Positions 56,917-64,000 of a stretch of DNA of 64,000 nucleotides are shown here, piece by piece. This DNA is from Chromobacterium subtsugae. GTDB lineage: Bacteria; Pseudomonadota; Gammaproteobacteria; Burkholderiales; Chromobacteriaceae. The DNA is taken from NCBI RefSeq assembly GCF_001676875.1, contig NZ_JYKA01000001.1, forward strand, positions 310,001 to 374,000. The letters are read 5' to 3'. The stretch's first letter is position 1, and every line of letters begins with the position of its first letter. The translations under genes were made by a program, and so were the position numbers. The notes below the pieces were generated by a model. The model saw nothing but the letters and a program-made list of their open reading frames with translations, did no database searches and was not told where the DNA came from.

Positions 56917-59025
56917 CTACCCTGCGCCCGTCTCGGCCGGCGCGACGGCGCTGGCCGGCCCGCGCTGGCCGCCGTGGCTGCGGACTATGGTTGCGATATC
57001 CAGGATCAGCGCCACCCGGCCGTCCCCCAGGATGGTGGCGCCGGCCAGGCCGTCCACCTTGCGGTAATGGGTTTCCAGATTTTTCACCACGAACTGCTGC
57101 TGTCCGATCAGGTCGTCCACCAGCAGCGCCGCCCGCCCGCCCGATGCCTCGACGACCACCAGAATCCCGCCGGTGGCGGCGCAGCCGGCGTCCGCCACGC
57201 CGAAATGCCGGCCCAGCATGACGATGGGCAGGTATTCGCCGCGGATGCGCACCACTTCGCCGCGGCCGGCGATGGTCTTGATCTCGCCCGGCGCCGGCTG
57301 CAGCGACTCCAGCACGCAACCCAGCGGCAGCACATAAATCTCCCGGCCCACCCGCACCGACATGCCGTCCATGATCGCCAGCGTCAGCGGCAGGCGGATG
57401 CTGATGGTGGTGCCGACATCCAGCATCGAGTCGATTTCGATGCGGCCGCCCATGCTCTGGATATTGCGCTTGACCACATCCATGCCGACTCCGCGGCCGG
57501 AGATGTCGGTGACTTCCGCCGCGGTGGAGAAACCGGCCTCGAAGATCAGGTTCCAGACCTCCTGGTCGGACGCGGCGTCGTGAACCTCCATGCCGCGCTC
57601 GCGCGCCTTGGCCAGGATGCGCTCGCGGTCGAGGCCGGCGCCGTCGTCGCAAACGTCGATGACGATGCTGCCGCCCTGATGGAAGGCGCGCAGCGTCAGC
57701 TTGCCGGCCGGCTGCTTGCCCTTTTCGCTGCGGACTGCAGGAGATTCGATGCCGTGGTCCAGGCTGTTGCGCACCAAGTGGGTCAGGGGGTCGGACAGCT
57801 TCTCGACGAAGCTTTTGTCCAGTTCGGTGTTCTCCCCCGCCATTTTCAGCTCCACCTGCTTGCCAAGCTTGCCGGCCAAGTCGCGCACCACTCGCGGAAA
57901 TCGCTTGAAGACGAAGGCGATCGGCGTCATCCGGATCGACATCACCGCCTCCTGCAGTTCGCGGGAATTGCGCTGCAAGGCACCGATGCCGCTGAGCAGG
58001 CGCTCATGCTCGGCCGGATCGAGCGCGCTGCCGGACTGCACCAGCATCGACTGGGTGATCACCAGCTCGCCCACCAGATTGAGCAGCAGGTCCACTTTTT
58101 CGATATTGACCCGGATCGAGCTCTCGCCGGCCGCCGGCCCCTTGTCCGCCTGCGCAACGGCGGCTGGCGCGGGTTTGACCACGCCGGGCGCTTCGGCGAA
58201 CAAGCCGAAGCCCTCGCCCTCGATATCGGCGCCGCGGGCTGGCGGCGGCGGCTCGAACAAACCGAAGCCGGAGCCGGCTCCCTCCGCTGCGGCGGCCGCG
58301 GCGTCGCCCGACAGGAACAAGCCGAAACCGCCGCCTTCCTCGCAGCCATGATCGACGCTGATGCGGAACTGCTCGGGGGCCAGCATGAAAGCCAGCGACT
58401 CGGCCACCTCGCCGGCGTCCAGCGCAGACGTGAATACCGCCACCCAGGGCAGCCCGGCCTGCGCCGCGCCCTGCTGCACCACGGTCAGGTCGCCATGGGC
58501 GGCCAGCGAGTCCAGCAGCCGGCGCATATCAAGGCCCTCCGCCGGCGACAATTCGAGAAACAGCGTCCAGATCCGCTCCTGCCCAGGCGCCATCGCCGCC
58601 CCGACCAGCGCCGGCGCCGCCGCCGGCTCGCCGCCGGCGCTGTCTTCGATGTCCCGCAGCCGCCGCCGCACCGCCTCGGCGCGTTCCGGGTCGGCGCGCG
58701 CGCCGCCCTTGTGGGCGGCCAGCATGCCGTGCAGCACATCCTTGGCTTGCAGGAAAACGTCCACCATCTGCGCAGTCAGCTTCACGCCGCCCTTGCGCAC
58801 CCGGTCCAGCAGGCTTTCCAGCACGTGGGTCAGGTCCGCCATGTCGGAAAAACCGAAAGTGGCCGCGCCGCCCTTGATCGAATGCGCGGCGCGGAACACC
58901 GCATGCAGGTCTTCCGCCTGCGGCTCGCCGACATCGATCGCCAACAGCAGCGATTCCATGCCGGCCAGGTGCTCATCCGCCTCGTCGAAGAAAACCTGGT
59001 GAAACTGCGACATATCGATGGCCAC
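56917..59025 (-). CDS. cheA: Chemotaxis histidine kinase CheA
   Basis: CheA phosphorylates CheY and CheB according to receptor state. The 702-residue product has the HPt domain with His48 in [14 protein letters not shown], a flexible middle region with repeated EGFGLF motifs between about 220 and 300, the dimerisation and ATPase domains ([27 protein letters not shown]) and a C-terminal CheW-like domain. The start is a GTG with AAGGAGGG before it; an ATG four codons later is less well placed. The repeats GFGLF in the P2-like region may bind response regulators. Confidence 0.96.
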   Translation of the reverse strand: MAIDMSQFHQVFFDEADEHLAGMESLLLAIDVGEPQAEDLHAVFRAAHSIKGGAATFGFSDMADLTHVLESLLDRVRKGGVKLTAQMVDVFLQAKDVLHGMLAAHKGGARADPERAEAVRRRLRDIEDSAGGEPAAAPALVGAAMAPGQERIWTLFLELSPAEGLDMRRLLDSLAAHGDLTVVQQGAAQAGLPWVAVFTSALDAGEVAESLAFMLAPEQFRISVDHGCEEGGGFGLFLSGDAAAAAAEGAGSGFGLFEPPPPARGADIEGEGFGLFAEAPGVVKPAPAAVAQADKGPAAGESSIRVNIEKVDLLLNLVGELVITQSMLVQSGSALDPAEHERLLSGIGALQRNSRELQEAVMSIRMTPIAFVFKRFPRVVRDLAGKLGKQVELKMAGENTELDKSFVEKLSDPLTHLVRNSLDHGIESPAVRSEKGKQPAGKLTLRAFHQGGSIVIDVCDDGAGLDRERILAKARERGMEVHDAASDQEVWNLIFEAGFSTAAEVTDISGRGVGMDVVKRNIQSMGGRIEIDSMLDVGTTISIRLPLTLAIMDGMSVRVGREIYVLPLGCVLESLQPAPGEIKTIAGRGEVVRIRGEYLPIVMLGRHFGVADAGCAATGGILVVVEASGGRAALLVDDLIGQQQFVVKNLETHYRKVDGLAGATILGDGRVALILDIATIVRSHGGQRGPASAVAPAETGAG

Positions 59026-59048
59026 GGGCCCTCCTTCCGGACGCCGCG

Positions 59049-59414
59049 CTAACCGACCAGGCGCTTGACGACATCCAGCAGCCGTTGGGGGTCGAAGGGC
59101 TTGACCAGCCAGCCGGAAGCGCCGGCGGCTCGCCCCAGCGTCTTCATTTCATCGCTGGACTCGGTGGTCAGCATCAGGATCGGCGTGGCCGCGTAGGCGG
59201 GCTGCTTGCGCAGCGAGCGGATCAGCGTCAGCCCGTCCATGCCCGGCATGTTCTGGTCGGTGAGCACCAGATCGAACTGCGCGCCCAGCGCCTTGCCCAG
59301 CCCGGCTTTGCCGTCCGCCGCCTCGGCTACCTCATATCCGGCGCTCTTCAGCGTGAAGCTGACCATCTGGCGGATCGACGCCGAATCATCGACGGTAAGG
59401 ATTTTCTTCGACAT
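59049..59414 (-). CDS. cheY: Chemotaxis response regulator CheY
   Basis: CheY-P binds the flagellar motor switch. The 121-residue protein is a single receiver domain: DD at 9-10 in TVDDSASIRQMV, phospho-acceptor Asp53 in LVLTDQNMPGMDG, the Thr in LMLTTES and Lys105 in WLVKPFD. The longer frame of 164 codons would add an unrelated N terminus. It is the first gene of the operon, behind a sigma28-like promoter. Confidence 0.95.
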   Translation of the reverse strand: MSKKILTVDDSASIRQMVSFTLKSAGYEVAEAADGKAGLGKALGAQFDLVLTDQNMPGMDGLTLIRSLRKQPAYAATPILMLTTESSDEMKTLGRAAGASGWLVKPFDPQRLLDVVKRLVG

Positions 59415-59532
59415 GGGATTTCCGCTAGCAAATGATTCCGATCGATGCGATCGCCGCCGCCAGGCCTGCTGGCCGGGACCGGCGGATGGCGTCATCGGCA
59501 AACACGGCAGCCGCGCCGTCGCCGTCTTTCGC

Positions 59533-59560
59533 CGCTCGGCCAATCCCGCTCATCATTTTA
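59533..59560 (-). promoter_or_regulatory. Candidate sigma28 (FliA) promoter of the cheY operon
   Basis: On the minus strand AAAA (59559-59556) is followed after 15 bases by GCCGAGCG (59540-59533); the consensus is TAAA-n15-GCCGATAA. With TAAA the spacing is 16. The site lies about 120 bases before cheY. Dependence of chemotaxis operons on FliA is known in other bacteria; here it is inferred. Confidence 0.5.
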
Positions 59561-59696
59561 TGTGATCAACCATAATCGGAAGCGAATCAAGCAGATTCTG
59601 CGCGAAGCACGCGGGAGACGGGGCAAGGACTCTGTGCGAAGCCGGGCAGCTCGCTGCCCGGCTGAGGACGTGCCACGATGATGCGCCGGACGCGGC

Positions 59697-60008
59697 TTAG
59701 GCGAACTGGAAGTTGAAATGGGTGGACATATTGGCGATCTCAAACACCTGCTTCACCGCCGGCTGGCAGTTGACTATCTCCATAGTCATCCGGTTCATGG
59801 CCGCTCTCTCCCGCAACAGCAGCAGCATGCCCAGCGCCGAGCTGTCTATTTGCGGCACCTGTTCCATATCGATGCGGATGATTTTCACCGCGTTATTGTC
59901 CAGCAACTCCTGGCCTGCCTGGCGAAATTCTCGGTGCAGATTGAAATCGAACTGCCCGATCAGGATGATCCGGCCAATGCCGCCTTCCACTTTGACTATC
60001 GGTCTCAT
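59697..60008 (-). CDS. STAS domain protein, paralogue 1
   Basis: A 103-residue single STAS domain, the anti-anti-sigma fold. The key segment is QIDSSALGMLLLL near 53-65, with Ser56 or Ser57 as likely phosphorylation site. It starts MRPIVKVEGGIGRIILIGQFDF. It shares about 55-60 percent residues by eye with the STAS protein encoded 243 bases upstream, and the leaders are also alike. GAGGA precedes the ATG. No anti-sigma kinase of RsbW type is seen nearby; the histidine kinase upstream is of a different type. Confidence 0.87.
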   Translation of the reverse strand: MRPIVKVEGGIGRIILIGQFDFNLHREFRQAGQELLDNNAVKIIRIDMEQVPQIDSSALGMLLLLRERAAMNRMTMEIVNCQPAVKQVFEIANMSTHFNFQFA

Positions 60009-60077
60009 TTCAGATCCTCGGCTTTCCTTCAGGTTTGCCTCCAAAATTTGACGGACAGCCGAATGCTTCGCCCGCGG

Positions 60078-60146
60078 CCTGCCAGTTGCAAGGGAGAAGC
60101 CTTCGCCATCCGCCACCTTGCTGCAACAACGCAGATTGCCACTTTC
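60078..60146 (-). pseudogene. Remnant of a histidine kinase 3' end
   Basis: In the gap between the STAS genes the frame of STAS paralogue 1 reads GNLRCCSKVADGEGFSLATG, which aligns with GNVRCYNRTSGGACFELKLP at the C terminus of the kinase encoded upstream. Distance to the next STAS start is about 72 bases here and 80 in the intact copy. The following text AVR...KESRGS before the STAS ATG also matches the other copy. The remnant shows that the duplicated unit included the end of the kinase gene. Confidence 0.65.
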
Positions 60147-60199
60147 AAAATCATGGCCGGGCAGGCCGACAGTTCGCTCCCCCTGGCCCGGCATCCCAA

Positions 60200-60234
60200 A
60201 CAGAAAACGAATGCGTCCGCCGGCCGGCGGACGC
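60200..60234 (-). terminator. Terminator-like palindrome after STAS paralogue 2
   Basis: A 22-base perfect palindrome (60213-60234) of GC-rich sequence is followed on the minus strand by ATTCGTTTT. It lies 17 bases after the stop of STAS paralogue 2 and could partly separate the two STAS genes. Confidence 0.55.
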
Positions 60235-60251
60235 GCGGCGCCGACCGCGGC

Positions 60252-60566
60252 TCAGGACGCGGGGCGGATGGTGAACATCTTGTTGAAGCAGGCGATTTCA
60301 AACACCTGCATCACTGCCTCCCGGCAATTGATCAAGATCATCGATTTCTTCTGCCCGGCGGCGCGCTCCTTCAACAGCAGCAGCATCCCCAGCGCGGAAC
60401 TGTCGAGAAAGGGCACCTGGTCGAAATCGACATGAATCTCCTGCACCGCCGGATTGTCCAGCAACTCCTGGCTGGCCTGGCGGAAATCCTTGTGCAAGTT
60501 GAAGTCGAACTGCCCAATCAGCCGCATGGTTCCGATACTCCCCTCTACGCTCACAATCGGTTTCAT
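60252..60566 (-). CDS. STAS domain protein, paralogue 2
   Basis: A 104-residue single STAS domain with FLDSSALGMLLLLKERAAG near 53-71 and Ser56/Ser57 as likely phosphorylation site. Its sequence and its 5' leader (KESRGS reading, with GAGGATCAGTG before the ATG) are close to the other STAS gene; the start codons lie 558 bases apart. It is 65 bases downstream of a histidine kinase on the same strand, so kinase and STAS proteins are probably co-transcribed. The binding partner is unknown. Confidence 0.87.
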   Translation of the reverse strand: MKPIVSVEGSIGTMRLIGQFDFNLHKDFRQASQELLDNPAVQEIHVDFDQVPFLDSSALGMLLLLKERAAGQKKSMILINCREAVMQVFEIACFNKMFTIRPAS

Positions 60567-60631
60567 CACTGATCCTCGGCTTTCCTTAGATTCCAGATAC
60601 ATTGAACGGACTGCGTCGCCCATCGCGGACA

Positions 60632-61798
60632 TTACTCCCGGCAGACCGGCAGCTTCAACTCGAAACAGGCGCCGCCCGACGTCCTGTTGTAACAACGTAC
60701 ATTGCCGCCCAGTTCTTCCGCCACCTTCTTCACGATGGCCAGCCCCAGGCCGGTGCCGCCCGGGCGCATGGTGAAGAACGGCTCGAAAATCTTGTCGGCC
60801 ACCGCGGCGTCTACCCCCGGACCGCCATCGTCGACGCGGAAAACCACGCCGTCCCGCAGCTTCTCCACCGCCAGCGCCACCATCGCGCCCGGCGGCGTGA
60901 ACTGCAGCGCGTTTTCCAGCAGATTGAGCAAGGCGCCCTGCAACGCTTTGCGGTCTATCAAGACCGTTATGGCAGACTCCGCCGGCAGATGGCAATCAAA
61001 AATCACACCTTTGTCATGGCATTGCGGCGCCATTACCGAACAGACATCCTCCAACAGCGCGGCCACCTCCACCATCTCCAGCGACGAAATCTGGCCGCGC
61101 ACATAGCTCAGCATATTCTGGATCAAGCCCTCCAGCGCCCGCATCCTGGCCAGGCTCTTGTCGACGAAGCGGGCGCGGTCCTCTGGCCGCGGAATATCCT
61201 GCTTCAGATTGGCGGTATACAGCATCGCGCTGGCCAGCGGCGTGCGCAGCTGGTGCGCCAGCGCCGCGGCCATGCTGCCCATCGAGGCCAGTTTCTGCTG
61301 CTGCGCCAGCTCGCTGGTCAGCTGATGCAGCCGGGTGACATCGTGAATAAGCACAATCCGCCCGCCCGAAGCCGGCAGATCCTGGTATTGCAGCGTCAGC
61401 CGGCGCGACTCGCCGCCCTGTTCCAAGGCATAGGTATCGTCCAATTCCGAACGCTGCAGGCCGGTCATGAAATCCGACCACATTTCACCTATATAACAGC
61501 CATTTAACAGCATCTCCGCCGCCAGGTTCTCCGCGATGACCCGTCCTTCCGGCGACAGCTCCACCACGCCGGCCGGCAGCACTTTAAGCAACAGTGCCAA
61601 ACGTTCCGCCAACGCGGCATTCTCGTCGCGCTGTTTGCGCAACTGATTGTTCGCCTCGTCCAATTGGGCGTTCAAAACGTTGACCTGAACCTCAAGTTGC
61701 CTATATGCATCAATGAGTTGGCTGGAAACCGCATTGAACTGCTCAAATGCCGCCTCCAGTTGCTGCTGATCCTTCAGGCTTGAAACCATAGTCGCCAT
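60632..61798 (-). CDS. PAS-like sensor histidine kinase
   Basis: A 388-residue soluble histidine kinase. A coiled coil at about 10-65 precedes a PAS-like domain (70-155). The HisKA box is MAAALAHQLRTPLASA with His182, and the ATPase domain has LLNLLENALQFT, DDGGPGVD and GGTGLGLAIVKKVAEELGG. It resembles FleS/AtoS-type kinases of polar flagellar systems. No response regulator follows it; the STAS genes do, and CheV/CheY are divergent. Start at ATG 61798 is chosen over GTG 61825. Its ATPase tail is the source of the remnant between the STAS genes. Confidence 0.9.
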   Translation of the reverse strand: MATMVSSLKDQQQLEAAFEQFNAVSSQLIDAYRQLEVQVNVLNAQLDEANNQLRKQRDENAALAERLALLLKVLPAGVVELSPEGRVIAENLAAEMLLNGCYIGEMWSDFMTGLQRSELDDTYALEQGGESRRLTLQYQDLPASGGRIVLIHDVTRLHQLTSELAQQQKLASMGSMAAALAHQLRTPLASAMLYTANLKQDIPRPEDRARFVDKSLARMRALEGLIQNMLSYVRGQISSLEMVEVAALLEDVCSVMAPQCHDKGVIFDCHLPAESAITVLIDRKALQGALLNLLENALQFTPPGAMVALAVEKLRDGVVFRVDDGGPGVDAAVADKIFEPFFTMRPGGTGLGLAIVKKVAEELGGNVRCYNRTSGGACFELKLPVCRE

Positions 61799-61966
61799 CG
61801 CTTCACTGTCATTTGTAAAAACCACTTAAACAGTATGATAATGATCCATCTACGGTCAGCCAACTTGCGTCCGACATGGCCGCGAGCAAAAAAAACCGGG
61901 AAAAACTCATATCTGGCGTATAAAGGGAAGTAGTACGCCATTCCAAAAGATGCTGCGGAGGTTTCT
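61799..61966. other. Divergent region between kinase and cheV
   Basis: The 168 bases hold the promoters of the kinase on the left and the first CheV gene on the right. AT-rich segments occur at 61820-61850 and 61885-61925. TATAAA at 61918-61923 could be a -10 for cheV, but no matching -35 is seen, and I find no good sigma28 site. Confidence 0.35.
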
Positions 61967-62920
61967 GTGTCAGAGCTTCTCAAAAAAATCGACGCCAGAA
62001 CCAAACTGGCAGGCACCAACAAGCTGGAAATCCTGCTGTTTTCCCTAGGGCATGATCAGCGTACCGGCCGCAAGGAAGTTTTTGGTATCAACGTGTTCAA
62101 GGTGCGCGAAGTCATGCGCACGCCGGAAATCACGTCGGCGCCGGAAATGCCGTCCTCGGTCGAAGGGATGGTCAGCCTGCGCGGCGCGCTGGTGCCGGTG
62201 ATCGACCTGGCGAAATACGCTGGCATTGTGACCAGCAACCGCCCGGAAATCATGATAGTCACTGAGTACAACGGCCACACTCAAGGCTTCCTCGTCGAGG
62301 CGGTCGACACAATTCTGCGGCTGGACTGGTCCGCCATGCGCGTGCCGCCCGACATGATCACCAACCGCATGGCCGGCCTGGTGACCGCGGTCACCGAGCT
62401 GGACAACGGCACGCTGGTGATGATGATGGACGTGGAAAAAGTGCTTGCCGAAACCAGCATCGTCGATGACGGGCACAGCTTCATCAATATCGAACCGGTA
62501 AAGGAAGAGCGCCGCATCTTCTTCGCCGACGACAGCGCGGTGGCGCGCAAGCAGATCGAGCGCACGCTGGAAGCGATGAACATCAAGTACACCTCGGCCA
62601 TCAACGGCATGCGCGGCTGGGAAGACCTGCAGAAAATGGCCAGCCAGGCCGAGGCCGCCGGCCGCCAGCTGTGCGACGAACTGCATCTGGTGCTGACCGA
62701 CGTGGAAATGCCGGAAATGGACGGCTACATGCTGACCAAGATGATCAAGAGCGATCCGCGCTTCTCCGGCATCCCGGTGCTGATGCACTCGTCGCTGTCC
62801 GGATCGTCCAACCAGAAGCTCGGCGAGTCGGTCGGCGTCGACTCCTACGTCGCCAAATTCGAGCCGCAGAAGCTGGCCAGCAAGCTGCGTCAGATGCTGA
62901 AACTGGAACCGAGCAACTAA
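61967..62920 (+). CDS. Chemotaxis coupling protein CheV, copy 1
   Basis: CheV joins a CheW-like coupling domain (about 18-165) to a receiver domain (about 185-315). The 317-residue product has VFGINVFKVREVM, MVSLRGALVPVIDLAKY, and in the receiver the acidic pair FFADDSAVAR and the phospho-acceptor Asp in LVLTDVEMPEMDGY. The GTG start is preceded by GGAGG. A second CheV follows after 42 bases. CheV copies tune receptor-kinase coupling and act as phosphate sinks. Confidence 0.95.
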   Translation: MSELLKKIDARTKLAGTNKLEILLFSLGHDQRTGRKEVFGINVFKVREVMRTPEITSAPEMPSSVEGMVSLRGALVPVIDLAKYAGIVTSNRPEIMIVTEYNGHTQGFLVEAVDTILRLDWSAMRVPPDMITNRMAGLVTAVTELDNGTLVMMMDVEKVLAETSIVDDGHSFINIEPVKEERRIFFADDSAVARKQIERTLEAMNIKYTSAINGMRGWEDLQKMASQAEAAGRQLCDELHLVLTDVEMPEMDGYMLTKMIKSDPRFSGIPVLMHSSLSGSSNQKLGESVGVDSYVAKFEPQKLASKLRQMLKLEPSN

Positions 62921-62962
62921 GTACGGCCTTACTTCAAGATTCTCAAGGGATAGGGATAAGAC

Positions 62963-63904
62963 ATGCCTAGCACCGACGCCTCCTTGCTTGCCACTGTTGA
63001 CGCCAGGACCAAGCTTGCCGGCTCCAACAAGATGGAGATTCTGCTGTTCTCTCTGGGAACCCGCGAGACATTCGGCATCAACGTGTTCAAGGTGCGCGAA
63101 GTCTCGCAGACGCCGGCCATCACCAAGACCCCCAACATGCCCTTCGGCGTGGAGGGGGTGCTGTCGTTGCGCGGCAACATCATTCCGGTCATTTCTCTGG
63201 CCAAGTTCATCGGCCATGACAACAACGGCAGCAAGTTCGACACCATGATCGTCACCGAATTCAACAAGAGCACCCAGGCCTTCCTGGTGGACTCGGTGGA
63301 CCGCATCATCCGGGTGGATTGGGACAAGGTGCGCGCGCCGGAAAACATCATGGCGGCGGCGGGCACCAATCAAAACCTGATCACCGCCGTCACCGAGCTG
63401 GAAAACGGCAAGCTGGTCTCCATCCTCGACGTCGAGCAGATTCTCGCCAGCGTCGTCGGCGAGCCGCGCCTGCCGGACGTGCCGACCGCCCAGCTGGAAA
63501 TCGACCAGTACATCTTCTTCGTCGACGACTCGGTGGTTGCCCGCAAGGAAATCACCGGCGTGCTGGAAAAAATGGGCATCAAGTTCCAGCAGGCCACCAA
63601 CGGCCGCGAGGCCTGGGACCGCCTGCAGGTGCTGGCCGGCCGCAACTGGGGCGAAGGCGAATGCCTGCACGACTACCTGAAGATCATTCTGGTGGATGCC
63701 GAAATGCCGGAAATGGACGGCTACGTGCTGACCAAGCTGATCAAATCCGACCAGCGTTTCAAGGGCATTCCGGTGATCATGCACTCGTCGCTGTCGTCCA
63801 ACGCCAACCGGGCGATGGGCTCCAGCGTCGGCGTGGATTCCTATGTGGCGAAGTTTGACCCGGGCGTGTTGGCAGAAACTTTGATTCCATTCCTGCAAAG
63901 GTAG
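62963..63904 (+). CDS. Chemotaxis coupling protein CheV, copy 2
   Basis: The 313-residue second CheV has TFGINVFKVREVSQTP, VLSLRGNIIPVISLAKF and the receiver segments FFVDDSVVARKEI and ILVDAEMPEMDGY. It shares the whole domain plan with copy 1 and lies on the same transcript direction with a 42-base gap, so it is a tandem paralogue. Sequence divergence is clear in the linker and coupling domain, so the duplication is not recent. Confidence 0.95.
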   Translation: MPSTDASLLATVDARTKLAGSNKMEILLFSLGTRETFGINVFKVREVSQTPAITKTPNMPFGVEGVLSLRGNIIPVISLAKFIGHDNNGSKFDTMIVTEFNKSTQAFLVDSVDRIIRVDWDKVRAPENIMAAAGTNQNLITAVTELENGKLVSILDVEQILASVVGEPRLPDVPTAQLEIDQYIFFVDDSVVARKEITGVLEKMGIKFQQATNGREAWDRLQVLAGRNWGEGECLHDYLKIILVDAEMPEMDGYVLTKLIKSDQRFKGIPVIMHSSLSSNANRAMGSSVGVDSYVAKFDPGVLAETLIPFLQR

Positions 63905-63955
63905 TCGCTACAATGTGCGCCTTGATGGAACATAGATAATTCAGGATATACCTCG

Positions 63956-64000
63956 ATGTCAGACAAGAATATGAAATTTCTGGTCGTGGACGACTTCTCC
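63956..64000 (+). CDS. Start of a CheY-like response regulator (truncated by the window)
   Basis: Fifteen codons are seen, reading MSDKNMKFLVVDDFS, the characteristic beginning of CheY with the acidic DD pair. The remainder lies outside the window. This is a second CheY, different from the one at 59049-59414 (which starts MSKKILTVDDSAS). It follows CheV copy 2 by 51 bases. Confidence 0.8.
   Translation, partial: MSDKNMKFLVVDDFS

Noticed and set aside
59660-59675. TGGCACG-type sigma54 site on the minus strand before cheY
   Set aside because: The -24 part is good, but the -12 part reads CAGCC instead of TTGCA and the site overlaps a hairpin after the STAS gene; the sigma28-like site nearer cheY fits better.

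Overview
The window is a 64 kb stretch of GC-rich chromosome from a beta-proteobacterium, most likely Chromobacterium or a close Neisseriales relative. The signs are the GC-rich codon use with C/G third positions, a Porin_4-type outer-membrane porin, the yceD-rpmF-plsX-fabHDG-acpP-fabF order, and a polar-flagellum type chemotaxis locus with CheV paralogues and CheD. The genus is an inference from gene content; no rRNA is present to confirm it. I see no insertion sequence, prophage, CRISPR array, tRNA or rRNA gene. Almost all sequence is coding, and most operons end in recognisable intrinsic terminators.

Layout. 0-5 kb: greB, a Nudix hydrolase, rluB-scpB, a GNAT acetyltransferase and miaA. 5-6.4 kb: a two-gene secreted unit, a C70-like cysteine peptidase and an unknown partner. 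6.6-12 kb: ridA, the reverse transsulfuration pair cbs-cgl behind a perfect palindrome, a SAM methyltransferase and an aerobic fatty acid desaturase. 12-17 kb: a DUF945 protein, bfr/bfd with Fur-like boxes, nudJ, a secreted transglutaminase-like protein and mnmA. 17-26 kb: an MFS pump with divergent LysR regulator, tyrA-SDR, a DUF4936 protein, a DAACS symporter and pabB-pabC. 24.8-31.3 kb: the fatty acid/phospholipid operon, read right to left. 31.4-34.7 kb: maf, an RsmI-like methyltransferase, pncB and a DUF2520 oxidoreductase. 34.7-36.6 kb: a candidate small RNA with its own promoter and terminator, then a highly expressed porin. 36.9-42.5 kb: TetR, an orphan solute-binding protein, a GGDEF-EAL protein and a TehB-like methyltransferase. 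42.7-47.5 kb: gcvTHP under a tandem glycine riboswitch. 47.7-50.6 kb: an amino acid permease, gluQRS and fdxA.

The last 13.4 kb is a signalling island. One leftward operon reads cheY-cheA-cheW-mcp-cheR-cheB-cheD behind a sigma28-like promoter. Its receptor carries three tandem PAS domains with an exact 138-residue period and ends in a TWEEF pentapeptide of the kind that tethers CheR and CheB. Upstream of it lie a PAS-like histidine kinase and two STAS proteins. The two STAS genes arose by a 558-bp tandem duplication that also copied the 3' end of the kinase, and a decayed kinase tail is still readable between them. Divergently come two CheV coupling proteins in tandem and the start of a further CheY, cut by the window end.

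The best candidates for new biology are the small RNA upstream of the porin (35042-35135), the kinase/STAS pair embedded in the chemotaxis locus, the cbs operator palindrome, and the two secreted proteins with cysteine-enzyme signatures.
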